Positions 25,031 to 32,300 are shown, counted from the stretch's first letter. The stretch is DNA of 37,528 bases from Clostridiales bacterium (GCA_004558115.1 SFDT01000017.1:1-37528); one strand, 5' to 3'. Numbers and translations: made by a program. Notes: a model not told the origin generated them from the sequence alone.

Positions 25031-25414
25031 ATGAAGGGATTTCCCACGAGCTCTGACATTTATCTGGAGCTGGACGGCCGGAAGGTGGCGGTGGTGCAGA
25101 GCTACATGGCCAAGGCCGTCAAGTCCTCCCAAAGCGTGGAGGCTTTCGGCGAGAGCGAGCCGGTGGCCACCATTGAGGGCCAGAAAAAGTACACCCTGGA
25201 GCTGACCCGGCTGTATGCCACCGATGACGCGGTGTCCGACGGCATCAATTTTTATGAGCTGAAGGACTTCTCCCTGGTCATCTGCAAGCCGGACCGGAAG
25301 ATCATTTACAGCGGCTGTGAGTGGAGCACGATCCAGGAGGACGGCCAGCTGAACGCCATGGTGGCGGAGAAGGTCACCGTGGTGGCCTCCAAGCGCATCG
25401 AGACCGGCGCATGA
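25031..25414 (+). CDS. Tail tube protein (XkdM-like)
   Basis: 127-aa inner tube subunit. SSDIYLELDGRKVAVVQSYMAKAVKSSQSVEAFGESEPVATIEG matches the opening of XkdM-like tubes, and the remaining strands (KKYTLELTRLY, FSLVICKPDRKIIYSGCEW, MVAEKVTVVASKR) fit the beta-barrel fold. GGAAGGAGGGAACAAGC precedes the ATG. The stop overlaps the following chaperone-like gene (ATGA). Confidence 0.9.
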   Translation: MKGFPTSSDIYLELDGRKVAVVQSYMAKAVKSSQSVEAFGESEPVATIEGQKKYTLELTRLYATDDAVSDGINFYELKDFSLVICKPDRKIIYSGCEWSTIQEDGQLNAMVAEKVTVVASKRIETGA

Positions 25415-25710
25415 GAGAGGTGGATGAGCTGCGGCCCCTGACGGCGGGGCGGCTGCTGGCCATCTGGCGGGAGAGCGCCCGGGAGGCGGAGGACCCGCTG
25501 GAGCGGAGCCTGCTCTCCAACGCCCGGGTGCTGGCGGAGTGCTGCTGGTCCCGGGGGGAGCCGGCGTTCCCGGACAGCGGCGCCGTGCTGGAGGAGCTGA
25601 CGGCCCGGGAGATGGAATCGCTTCTGGGGCTGCTGGGCGGAACGGGAGAGGCGGCGCAGCTGAATCCCGCCTTTGACCCGGCGCGGTTCCAGGCGCTGCG
25701 GGAGGTGTGA
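25411..25710 (+). CDS. Tail assembly chaperone-like protein (XkdN position)
   Basis: 99-aa acidic helical protein (ELRPLTAGRLLAIWRESAREAEDPLERSLLSNARVLAECCW) encoded between the tube and the tape-measure position. This is where PBSX-type phages carry XkdN, a chaperone that coats the tape measure, often with a -1 frameshifted extension. No slippery heptamer was found, and the next gene has its own start. Its usual client, a tape measure, is absent here. Confidence 0.6.
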   Translation: MREVDELRPLTAGRLLAIWRESAREAEDPLERSLLSNARVLAECCWSRGEPAFPDSGAVLEELTAREMESLLGLLGGTGEAAQLNPAFDPARFQALREV

Positions 25711-25712
25711 GC

Positions 25713-26225
25713 ATGGACTACATTTATCAGGAGCTGCTGCGGCAGCGGGCGGCGCTGGCCCGCCTGCTGCTGGGCGGCGGCAAGGAGCGGGAGGAACAGC
25801 GCGTGTCCGCCGGGGCGGCTGAAAGGCCTGCGGACCGCTTGGAGGAAAGCGGCGCATGGGAAAACGCCCGGCACAGTGCGTTCCAGGCAGCATGGCCGGC
25901 CGGAGGCGGAGCGGTTTTCACAGCGGACCTGACGGGCGGCGGGGCCTTCGGCGCAAGCCTGGAGGATGGCGGCGAAGCGGCCTTTGGAACGGACCGTGTG
26001 CCTGCCGGGGAGGAGCCTGCGGCGCAGCAGGGCGGACGCCGGTCCGGCGAGCGGACCGCCGCTTCCGCCCGGCGGTGGCCGCTTTCGGACGCGGACGGCG
26101 GCGAAAGGACCGAGCGGGCGCTTTGGCTGCGGCTGGAGACCGGGGAACGCTCTGAGGAAAAAGCCCTGTCCCGCATGGTCCAGCGGGACGCCCGCCGGTA
26201 TGACGGCGGATTTTCCCTGTACTGA
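25713..26225 (+). CDS. Short low-complexity protein in the tape-measure position
   Basis: 170-aa protein that I do not recognise. It begins with an amphipathic helix (MDYIYQELLRQRAALARLLLGG) and ends with a second one (EEKALSRMVQRDARRYDGGFSLY). The 110 or so residues between are Gly/Ala/Glu/Arg-rich and look disordered. A tape measure of a contractile phage is usually 600-1500 aa with long coiled coil and membrane segments; none is present. GGGAGG lies 7 bases before the ATG, codon use is like the neighbours, and the gene sits neatly in the operon, so it is probably expressed. It may be a miniature tape measure or a remnant; both are inference. Confidence 0.6.
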   Translation: MDYIYQELLRQRAALARLLLGGGKEREEQRVSAGAAERPADRLEESGAWENARHSAFQAAWPAGGGAVFTADLTGGGAFGASLEDGGEAAFGTDRVPAGEEPAAQQGGRRSGERTAASARRWPLSDADGGERTERALWLRLETGERSEEKALSRMVQRDARRYDGGFSLY

Positions 26226-26239
26226 AAGGAGGTGCGGTC

Positions 26240-26815
26240 ATGAAGCTGACACCCATGCGATACAAGGACTTCACCTGGCCCCACAACCCGGAGGTCTACC
26301 AGGTGGAGCGCCGCCGGGAAATGGCGGTCCACAAGGTGCCCTTCGGCGGCTGTGTTTTGCAGGACCTGGGGAGCACTTACCGGGTCTTGCAGGGCGAGGG
26401 GACCTTCGCGGGACGGGACGCCTATGAGACGTTCCAGGCGCTGGAGCAGGTGTTTTTACAGGAGGGCCCCGGCCTGCTGGTCCATCCGGTGTGGCCGGCG
26501 GCCAATGCCCATTTTGTGTCCCTGGAGCTGACGGAAAAGCCCCTGCCGGACTATGTGCGCTATCGTTTCGCCTTCTGGGAGGACCGGGGAAGCTACGCGG
26601 CGGCATTGACGGCCCTGGACTCCGGCGGGGAGCAGGCGGCGTCCGCCGACAAGACGGCGGAGGAAACGTCCGCCGTTTACACTGTGAGGAAAGGAGATAC
26701 CCTGTGGGGGATCGCAAAGCGGTACGGCGTCACACTGACGGCGCTGATCGCCGCCAATCCCCAGATCAAAAATCCCAATCTGATCTATCCCGGTGACAGG
26801 GTGCGCATCCCATGA
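26240..26815 (+). CDS. LysM-containing tail protein (XkdP-like)
   Basis: 191-aa protein. The N-terminal domain (about residues 1-125) begins YKDFTWPHNPEVYQVERRREM and has DLGSTYRVLQGEGTFAGRDAYETFQALEQVF, as in XkdP/gp53-like baseplate proteins. A linker (about 126-143) leads to one LysM domain (about 145-190) with YTVRKGDTLWGIAKRYGV...NLIYPGDRVRIP. In contractile tails this protein joins the hub to the tail tip, and the LysM part may bind peptidoglycan or the tape measure. AAAGGAGGTGCGGTC precedes the ATG. Its stop overlaps the next start (ATGA). Confidence 0.85.
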   Translation: MKLTPMRYKDFTWPHNPEVYQVERRREMAVHKVPFGGCVLQDLGSTYRVLQGEGTFAGRDAYETFQALEQVFLQEGPGLLVHPVWPAANAHFVSLELTEKPLPDYVRYRFAFWEDRGSYAAALTALDSGGEQAASADKTAEETSAVYTVRKGDTLWGIAKRYGVTLTALIAANPQIKNPNLIYPGDRVRIP

Positions 26816-27756
26816 AAGGAACCATCATCACCTGCCGCCATGAGACCCTGGAGCTGCCGGTCCTGCTGGCGTGGAAGGTGGTCCACACGGGCACGGTGCC
26901 CTGCGACAGCTATACGGTGACATTTTTGTATGACAAATCCATGGCGGAGCCGCTGCATCTGGCGGCGGGCTTTCTGGCCACGGAGGGGGGAGCGGTCATG
27001 CTGCGGGGCATCGTGGACGAATTTACCGTGTCCATGGGAACGGAGGGGCTGACGGCCACTGTCAGCGGCCGAGGCTACGCGGCCCGGCTGCTGGATAATG
27101 AGTCCAGGCCCCTGACCTACCAGGGGGCCACCCTTCAGGAGATCATCCGCAACCATGTGACGCCCTACGGCATCTCCGCCGCGGAGACAGCGGCAGTGCG
27201 GGCAAACTCCGTCTATACCGTGGCGGCGGGCAGCAGCCAGTGGAAGGCACTGGAGGGCTTTTGCAGGACCTACGGCGGCTTTTCTCCCCGGTTTGGCCGG
27301 GACGGGCGGCTGCTGGCAGCACCGGAGCAGGAGGGACGGCGGCTGCGGATCGGCGGAGAGGACCCGGTGCTCTCCTGCGTGCTGCGGGAGGACCACTACG
27401 GCGTTTTGACGGAGGTGCTGGTCATCGACAAGACCCGGAACGCCGCGTACAGCGTTCAGAACCGGGACATGCTGGACCGGGGCGGCCAGTGCCGGCGGGT
27501 GGTGTATACGCCGGGACAGAGCACCTGGGCGGCTATGCGGTACACGGGGGAGTACCAGCTTCAGCAGTCGAAAAAGGGGGAGCGGACCGTGGAGGTGACG
27601 CTGCCGGGCAGCTTTCTGGCCTTTCCCGGAGACACCGTGGAGCTGGACATGGAGCGCATGGGACTGCGGGGCACCTTCCGGGTGGCGGAGGCGGAAAACG
27701 CCTTTTCCCGCAGCGGCGGCGCCACGGTGACACTGACTTTGGAGGAGCGTGTGTGA
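26812..27756 (+). CDS. Baseplate hub protein (XkdQ / gpD-like)
   Basis: 314-aa hub protein of the XkdQ or late-control-D type (gp27-like), the trimer that joins tube and spike. Consistent features are the N-terminal beta domain, VSGRGYAARLLDNESRPLTYQGATLQEIIRNHVTPYGI, then AAGSSQWKALEGFCRTYGGFSPRFGRDGRLLA (the typical hub segment WxxLxxFCxxxG), and C-terminal LPGSFLAFPGDTVELD with the final beta strands. The start overlaps the preceding stop (ATGA). Confidence 0.88.
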   Translation: MKGTIITCRHETLELPVLLAWKVVHTGTVPCDSYTVTFLYDKSMAEPLHLAAGFLATEGGAVMLRGIVDEFTVSMGTEGLTATVSGRGYAARLLDNESRPLTYQGATLQEIIRNHVTPYGISAAETAAVRANSVYTVAAGSSQWKALEGFCRTYGGFSPRFGRDGRLLAAPEQEGRRLRIGGEDPVLSCVLREDHYGVLTEVLVIDKTRNAAYSVQNRDMLDRGGQCRRVVYTPGQSTWAAMRYTGEYQLQQSKKGERTVEVTLPGSFLAFPGDTVELDMERMGLRGTFRVAEAENAFSRSGGATVTLTLEERV

Positions 27757-27757
27757 G

Positions 27758-28165
27758 ATGTGGATCTCCAGACAAATGAAGACCGTGCCGCCCACGGCGG
27801 ACGCGGACCTGGGCATCACCACCATCGCCGGCGGCAGCGCCGGCGTGGTGACCCGGGGAGAGGTGCGGTCACTGCCGGTCTACGGCCCCGGCGGCTATAT
27901 CTGGATGCCGGAGAGCGGCGGGACGGTGCTGGTCATCAAGGGCGGCCCCGGCGGAGAGGAACAGTGCGTGGCCGGTACCCGCCAGCAGGCGGCACCGGAG
28001 GGGATGCAGCCGGGAGAGGTCTGCATCCAGAGCCCCGGCGGAAGCATTTTTTTGATGCGGGACGGCACCATCCGCCTGCGGGGCAATGTGCGGCTGGAGG
28101 GGACGCTGACCGTCAACGGGCAGCCGTACAAACCCTGTCAATGCGGCGAGGAGGGAAGCGAGTGA
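27758..28165 (+). CDS. Baseplate spike/assembly protein V-like
   Basis: 135-aa protein of the gpV/gp45-like spike type. An OB-fold part (VVTRGEVRSLPVYGPGGYIWMPESGGTVLVIKG) is followed by a repetitive beta stretch (SPGGSIFLMRDGTIRLRGNVRLEGTLTVNGQPY) of the kind that forms a triple-stranded beta helix. The C-terminal CQCG could hold a metal at the apex. The ATG at 27758 was chosen; a GTG 9 bases upstream is possible. Together with the hub it makes the piercing tip. Confidence 0.8.
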   Translation: MWISRQMKTVPPTADADLGITTIAGGSAGVVTRGEVRSLPVYGPGGYIWMPESGGTVLVIKGGPGGEEQCVAGTRQQAAPEGMQPGEVCIQSPGGSIFLMRDGTIRLRGNVRLEGTLTVNGQPYKPCQCGEEGSE

Positions 28166-28166
28166 C

Positions 28167-28511
28167 ATGGCGGAGCTGAAATTGAAAAACGGAGACTATG
28201 TGAAAGCCGGCGGCCGCCTGGAGAAAGCCGAGAACCGGGAGGCGCTTTTGCAGCGGGTGCTGTTCAAGCTGACGGCCCGCCGGGGGCGCTTTCCCTTTCG
28301 GGAGGACCTGGGAAGCCGCCTGTGGCGGCTGGGCACCCTTCCCCGCCAGCAGCGGCAGGCGGCCGCCCGGCAGTTTGTGGCGGAGGCGCTGGCGGAGGAG
28401 GACCTGACGGTGGAGTCCGTGGAGCTGGAAGAACAGGGAGACAGGACGGTTCTGACGGCCCGGCTCACCTGGGAAGGACAGGCGCTGGCGGTGACGCTGG
28501 ATATTCAATGA
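28167..28511 (+). CDS. Baseplate wedge protein (gp25/XkdS-like)
   Basis: 114-aa wedge protein of the gp25/XkdS (DUF2634) type. ENREALLQRVLFKLTARRGRFPFREDLGSRLWRLG is the hallmark region, in which the Arg-Gly-x-Phe-Pro...Gly segment matches the gp25 family. The C-terminal strands (VTVESVELEEQGDRTVLTARL-like) complete the fold. It begins 1 base after the spike stop and links sheath baseplate ring and gpJ-like protein. Confidence 0.85.
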   Translation: MAELKLKNGDYVKAGGRLEKAENREALLQRVLFKLTARRGRFPFREDLGSRLWRLGTLPRQQRQAAARQFVAEALAEEDLTVESVELEEQGDRTVLTARLTWEGQALAVTLDIQ

Positions 28512-28524
28512 AAGGAGAACGGGC

Positions 28525-29583
28525 TTGAGAAGCATTGACGAGATCTATCAGGAGATGCTGGCAAAGCTGGCGGAGCGGTGCGGCTTTCAGCCGGAGGAAT
28601 CCTGCGACCTGGCGGTACGGCTGTACGCCGCTGCCGCCCAGGTACAGGCCCTGGACATCCAGGCGGAGTGGGTGCTGGACCAGAGCTTTCCCCAGACGGC
28701 CCAGGGGATTTATCTGGAGCGCCATGCCGCCATGCGGGGCCTGAAGCGGCAGGAGGCGTCCAAGGCGGCGGGAACGCTGCGCTTTTCCGTGGAGACGGCT
28801 TCGGTGGTGGATCTGGAGGTCCCGGCAGGAAGCGTGTGCATGACGGAGGCGGAATACAGGTTCCAGACCACGGAACGGGGCGTTTTGCAGGCGGGAGAGC
28901 TGTTTGTGGACGTTCCGGCGGAGGCGCTGGAGGGCGGCAGCGGCTTCAACGCGGCTCCCGGGACCATCACCATTATGACGGCTTGCCCGGTGGGCATCAC
29001 CGCCTGCACCAACCCCGGTGCCTTTTCCGGCGGCAGCGACCCGGAGAGCGACGAGAGCCTGCGTGCCCGGGTGCTGGAGAGCTACCGCCGCCTGCCCAAC
29101 GGCGCCAACGCCGCCTGGTATGAGCGGTCGGCCATGGCCCACACCGGCGTGGCGGAGGCGAAAGCGGTGGGCAGGGCCCGGGGTACCGGCACGGTGGATG
29201 TGTACATCGCCACGGAGCGCGGCACACCGGATGAGACCTTATTGGAGGCCGTCCGGGCGGACTTGCAGGAGAACCGGGAGATCGCCGTGGATGTGCAGGT
29301 GCTGGCGCCCGCGCAGCAGACGGTGAATGTGACGCTGGAGGCCGCGGCGGAGAACGGCCGGGACTTTTCGGCGGTGAAAGCGGCGTTGGAGCAGGCGATG
29401 ACGGCCTTTTTCAACGGACACCTCCTGGGAAAGCCGGTGCTGATGGCAGAGCTTGTCAGCCTGGCCTTCCGGCAGGAGGGCGTGGAAAATGTGCGGCTGG
29501 TGAGCCCTGCGGCGGACATCGCGGCGGGAGTGGGCGTGCTGCCGGTGTTGGGCACTCTGACCGTGACGGAGCTGGGAGCGTGA
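28525..29583 (+). CDS. Baseplate J-like protein (XkdT)
   Basis: 352-aa baseplate J family protein, the wedge component that spreads during contraction. Family regions are ADIQAEWVLDQSFPQTAQGIYLERHAAMRG-like N-terminal helix, the VPAGSVCMTEAEYRFQTTERG beta domain, FSGGSDPESDESLRARVLESYRRLPNGANAAWYERSAM (the strongest signature), and the C-terminal ferredoxin-like part. The start is TTG at 28525 with AAAGGAGAACGGGC upstream. The length is close to PBSX XkdT. Confidence 0.93.
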   Translation: MRSIDEIYQEMLAKLAERCGFQPEESCDLAVRLYAAAAQVQALDIQAEWVLDQSFPQTAQGIYLERHAAMRGLKRQEASKAAGTLRFSVETASVVDLEVPAGSVCMTEAEYRFQTTERGVLQAGELFVDVPAEALEGGSGFNAAPGTITIMTACPVGITACTNPGAFSGGSDPESDESLRARVLESYRRLPNGANAAWYERSAMAHTGVAEAKAVGRARGTGTVDVYIATERGTPDETLLEAVRADLQENREIAVDVQVLAPAQQTVNVTLEAAAENGRDFSAVKAALEQAMTAFFNGHLLGKPVLMAELVSLAFRQEGVENVRLVSPAADIAAGVGVLPVLGTLTVTELGA

Positions 29584-29587
29584 GCGC

Positions 29588-30169
29588 ATGGGCTATGGAG
29601 CGTATTTGAAAGAGCTGCTGGTGCCGCTGGGGGTATATGACCTGGCGGCAGGCACAGTCAGCGAGGGAGAGCTGTATGCCCTGGGCACCCTGCTGGACAC
29701 GGTGGCTCAGCGGCTGGAGACCGTGGAGCGGGAGAGCCTCACCGCCACGGCGGAGGGCGAGGGCCTGGAGCGGCGGGAGAGTTTGTTTGCCCGCCGGCCT
29801 GTGGCGGATACGGCGGAGAGCCGCCGGGCCGCCATTGCCGCCCTGCTGCAGATCGACGGTGACAGCCTGACGCCGGAGGCCATCAACCGCACCATTCAGG
29901 GCTGCGGCGTCCGGGCCAAGGCCCTGGAGGTGGACACGGGACACCTGCGGGTCATCTTTCCGGAGGTGAACGGTGTGCCGCCGGAGTTCCGGGAGATCGA
30001 GGACATCGTGCTGGACATCCTGCCCTGCCATCTGGAGGTGGAGTTTTATTTCCGCTACCTGACCTGGCAGGAGTGTGAGAGCATGGGGCTGACCTGGGCG
30101 GGTGTGGAGGCGGACCTCCACACCTGGGAGAGTTTTGAGCTGGCGGTCCCCACGGAGGAGGGCGTGTAA
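29588..30169 (+). CDS. DUF2313 tail protein (XkdU / gpI-like)
   Basis: 193-aa DUF2313 protein, the wedge protein that connects the J-like protein to tail fibres in PBSX/Mu-type baseplates. Typical stretches are VERESLTATAEGEGLERRESLFARR, RRAAIAALLQIDGDSLTPEAINRTI and the C-terminal LTWQECESMGLTWAGVE. In other phages the fibre gene follows directly; here a coiled-coil lysis-type protein follows, so there is no receptor-binding protein in the expected place. Start ATG with GGGAGCG upstream. Confidence 0.88.
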   Translation: MGYGAYLKELLVPLGVYDLAAGTVSEGELYALGTLLDTVAQRLETVERESLTATAEGEGLERRESLFARRPVADTAESRRAAIAALLQIDGDSLTPEAINRTIQGCGVRAKALEVDTGHLRVIFPEVNGVPPEFREIEDIVLDILPCHLEVEFYFRYLTWQECESMGLTWAGVEADLHTWESFELAVPTEEGV

Positions 30170-30462
30170 TGGAACAGGAGCTGAGCGCCCGTATGGCGGG
30201 ACTGGAGGAGAAGGTGACGGCGCTCTCCCGGCGGACCGAGCGGCTGGAAAAGGGCCAGACGGCCCTGAACCGTCTGGCCACGGCGGTGGAGGTACTGGCC
30301 ACCAAGCAGGAGAGTATGGGCCAGAGCCTGGAGCGGCTGAACGAAAAAATGGACAGCCTGGAACGGCGCCCCGGCCAGCGGTGGGAGAGCCTGGCGGACA
30401 AGGTGCTGCTGGTGCTGGCGGGAGCCTTTGTCAGCTTTTTGCTGGCGGGAGGCGCCGCATGA
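30169..30462 (+). CDS. XhlA-like coiled-coil membrane protein
   Basis: 97-aa protein with a long heptad-repeat coiled coil (about residues 5-70, MAGLEEKVTALSRRTERLEKG... and ESMGQSLERLNEKMDSL) and one C-terminal membrane segment (about 78-95, VLLVLAGAFVSFLLAGG). This is the arrangement of PBSX XhlA, which acts with a holin in lysis. It overlaps the DUF2313 gene by 1 base and the next by 4 (ATGA). Confidence 0.82.
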   Translation: MEQELSARMAGLEEKVTALSRRTERLEKGQTALNRLATAVEVLATKQESMGQSLERLNEKMDSLERRPGQRWESLADKVLLVLAGAFVSFLLAGGAA

Positions 30463-30728
30463 AAAAATGGACGGCGTCCCACCTGATCGCCCTGGGCGTC
30501 CTGGGCACGGACGTGCTGGCTACCGGCTGGGTGCTGTATGTGAGCCGTCTGGCGGTGCGCCTGAATTTTACCGGGAGCCTGCCGTATCTCACCGCCCTTG
30601 TGGGCGCCCTGCAGGCGGCCACGGCGGTGGTGCTGGCGGCGTATTTCAACAAGAGTCGGGCGGAAAATACCCGGGGCGGCATCGTGTATGACAGCGCCCT
30701 GGGCAGGGGCGGAGACTGGGATGCGTAA
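30459..30728 (+). CDS. Small two-span membrane protein (holin-like)
   Basis: 89-aa protein with two membrane segments (about residues 9-29, LIALGVLGTDVLATGWVLYV, and 42-61, YLTALVGALQAATAVVLAAYF) and a hydrophilic C-terminal tail (NKSRAENTRGGIVYDSAL) of a kind common in phage lysis cassettes of Gram-positive bacteria. The start overlaps the XhlA-like stop. Holin function is inferred from position and topology. Confidence 0.65.
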   Translation: MKKWTASHLIALGVLGTDVLATGWVLYVSRLAVRLNFTGSLPYLTALVGALQAATAVVLAAYFNKSRAENTRGGIVYDSALGRGGDWDA

Positions 30729-30740
30729 GGAGGAAGAACG

Positions 30741-30947
30741 TTGCGGGAAGTGATCGGAAGACGGCTGGGAAACCTGCTGTCGGTCAAAAGTCTGGTGACA
30801 CTGACGCTGACGGCGGTGTTTGCCGTCATGGCGCTGCGGAGCGCCATCAGCCAGGATTTTATGACGGTGTACGCCGTGGTCATCGCGTTTTATTTCGGGA
30901 CCCAGAGCCAGAAGGTCCAGGAGGCGCTGGATGGCGGCGGCCAGTGA
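30741..30947 (+). CDS. Small phage holin-like protein
   Basis: 68-aa protein with two short membrane segments (about residues 16-36, SLVTLTLTAVFAVMALRS, and 41-55, MTVYAVVIAFYFGTQ) and a charged C terminus (SQKVQEALDGGG), resembling small holins preceding endolysins. It starts with TTG at 30741, with AAGGAGGAAGAACG upstream. It overlaps the endolysin by 17 bases. Confidence 0.7.
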   Translation: MREVIGRRLGNLLSVKSLVTLTLTAVFAVMALRSAISQDFMTVYAVVIAFYFGTQSQKVQEALDGGGQ

Positions 30948-31626
30948 GGTGCTGGAGCTGGCCCGACGGGAACTGGGGACCCGGGAGGAGCCATATGGCA
31001 GCAACCGCGTGAAGTACAACACGGACTACTACGGACGGGAGGTGTCCGGCGGGGCGTATCCCTGGTGCTGCGTGTTTTTGTGGTGGCTGTTCCGGAAAGC
31101 GGAGGCGGCGGAGCTGTTTTATGACGGCGGCCGGACCGCCAGCTGCGGGACGCTGATGGCGTGGGCCCGCGGAAGGGGGCGGCTGGTGACGGCGGAGTAC
31201 CTGCCGGGCGACCTGGTGTTTCTGCGGTTTTCCGGCAGCGGCGGGCCGCAGCATGTCGGCATCGTGGAAACGGTGGGCCGGGAGGCGCTGGTGACCATCG
31301 AGGGAAACACCGGCGCGGGCAATGACGCCAACGGCGGACAGGTACAGCGCAGAGAGCGGCCGTACCGGTATGTGCTGGGGGCGTACCGGCCGGCCTATGA
31401 GGAGGAGAACATGACACAGCAGCAGTTTGACGCCATGATGGAAGCGTGGCTGGAGCGCCGGGCGGAGCAGGAGCCGGGGACGTTTTCCGCCGAAGCCCGG
31501 GCGTGGGCGGAGGAAACAGGGCTCATCCTGGGAGATGCCGCCGGACGGAAACAGTACAAGAGCTTTTGTACCCGGGAACAGCTGATGACATTTTTATACC
31601 GGCTGGTGCGGATGAAAAAACAGTGA
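30931..31626 (+). CDS. CHAP-domain endolysin
   Basis: 231-aa cell-wall hydrolase. The CHAP domain (residues about 5-150) has the catalytic Cys in GGAYPWCCVFLWWLF, the His in GGPQHVGIVETV and the following acidic EGNTG. Such enzymes cut peptide bonds of peptidoglycan as amidase or endopeptidase. The C-terminal 75 residues (DAMMEAWLERRAEQEPGTF, ARAWAEETGLILGD, CTREQLMTFLYRLVR) resemble an SLH-like wall-binding module often fused to clostridial endolysins. GGAGG lies 8 bases before the ATG. It is the last gene of the cluster. Its presence would let particles leave the cell by lysis, as with gene transfer agents. Confidence 0.9.
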   Translation: MAAASEVLELARRELGTREEPYGSNRVKYNTDYYGREVSGGAYPWCCVFLWWLFRKAEAAELFYDGGRTASCGTLMAWARGRGRLVTAEYLPGDLVFLRFSGSGGPQHVGIVETVGREALVTIEGNTGAGNDANGGQVQRRERPYRYVLGAYRPAYEEENMTQQQFDAMMEAWLERRAEQEPGTFSAEARAWAEETGLILGDAAGRKQYKSFCTREQLMTFLYRLVRMKKQ

Positions 31627-31627
31627 G

Positions 31628-31662
31628 AAAAGGGCCGGCGCCTTTTAGGCGCCGGCCCTTTT
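31628..31662. terminator. Bidirectional terminator at the right end of the phage-like cluster
   Basis: AAAAGGGCCGGCGCC/GGCGCCGGCCCTTTT perfect 15-bp stem with loop TTTTA. It serves both the endolysin and the convergent LysM-CAP gene. Confidence 0.95.
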
Positions 31663-31669
31663 GCCGCCA

Positions 31670-32278
31670 TCAGCCGATAAACAGCTGGGTCCAGTAATTG
31701 CCCCTGGAAACGTATCCCACGCCGATCTGCGTGTAGGAGGCGTTCAGAATGTTGGCCCGGTGTCCGCTGGAGTTCATCCAGCCATTCACCACCGCCTGCG
31801 GCGAGGCATATCCCTTGGCGATGTTTTCACCGGCGGTCCGATAAGAGAGGCCGAAAGCGGAGAGCATCTGGAAGGGAGTGCCGTAAGTAGGGCTGTTGTG
31901 AGAAAAATAGCCGTTGTCCCGCATATCCTGAGATTTATAACGGGCCACCCGGGAGAGCTCCCAGTTGGCGGCCAGCGGCCGCAGGCCGTTTTGCTGCCGG
32001 ATCTCGTTGACCAGCCGGATGACCTCCGACTCGTAGCTGGAGACAGTGCTCTCCAGTTGGGGGATCTGCAGGATCTGCCCCGGATAGATGAGGTCCGGGT
32101 CGGCGACCTGGGGATTCGCCTGGATGATCTCGCTGGTGCCCACCTGGTATTGCACCGCCAGCTTCCACATGGTGTCCCCCCGGATAACCTTGTGGGAAAG
32201 GGAGGCGGCTTTGGCGGGCATCGTGAGCAGACTTCCCGTCAGAACAGCAGCGGCCAGAAGAGTGCGTGTTTTTTTCAT
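31670..32278 (-). CDS. LysM-CAP secreted protein (SafA/YkwD-like)
   Basis: 202-aa secreted protein. Signal peptide (residues 1-24, cleavage after AKA), one LysM domain (about 28-73, HKVIRGDTMWKLAVQYQVGTSEIIQ...LIYPGQILQIP) and a C-terminal CAP/SCP domain (about 80-200) with the family motifs LVNEIRQQNGLRPL, FSHNSPTYGTPFQML, AGENIAKGYASPQAVVNGWMNSSGHRANIL and the final GNYWTQLFIG. Conserved CAP His residues (FSHNSP and SSGHRANIL) are present. In spore formers such proteins include SafA-associated and YkwD-type proteins on the cell or spore surface; the activity is not established. Transcribed towards the phage cluster, with a clear sigma-A type promoter. Confidence 0.93.
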   Translation of the reverse strand: MKKTRTLLAAAVLTGSLLTMPAKAASLSHKVIRGDTMWKLAVQYQVGTSEIIQANPQVADPDLIYPGQILQIPQLESTVSSYESEVIRLVNEIRQQNGLRPLAANWELSRVARYKSQDMRDNGYFSHNSPTYGTPFQMLSAFGLSYRTAGENIAKGYASPQAVVNGWMNSSGHRANILNASYTQIGVGYVSRGNYWTQLFIG

Positions 32279-32300
32279 AACAGAACCTCACAAAAAAGAA

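Larger units (their letters stand above)
17366..31626 (+). mobile_element. Domesticated PBSX-like / gene-transfer-agent-like particle cluster
   Basis: Twenty-three consecutive plus-strand genes in canonical phage order: packaging, head, connector, contractile tail, baseplate, lysis. Most are spaced by a few bases or overlap (ATGA). No integrase, excisionase, repressor, replication, tail-fibre or tape-measure gene is present, no flanking direct repeat was seen, and GC content is as high as in the host genes. The left flank is a host two-component operon; the right flank shares a terminator with a host LysM-CAP gene. Size (about 14.3 kb) and content recall gene transfer agents such as RcGTA and the defective phage PBSX; whether particles form is unknown. 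Confidence 0.8.

Noticed and set aside
23747..25714. 655-codon minus-strand frame opposite the tail sheath and tube genes
   Set aside because: Antisense shadow; the plus-strand genes have family matches and proper ribosome binding sites.
25713..26225. Calling this gene a normal tape measure protein
   Set aside because: Far too short, with no long coiled coil or membrane segments; only its position fits.
27749..27757. Alternative GTG start of the spike protein 9 bases upstream
   Set aside because: Possible, but it overlaps the hub stop more deeply and places the ribosome binding site too close; ATG at 27758 is preferred.
17159..31670. attL/attR direct repeats around the phage-like cluster
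   Set aside because: Comparison by eye of the two flanks showed no shared sequence of useful length.
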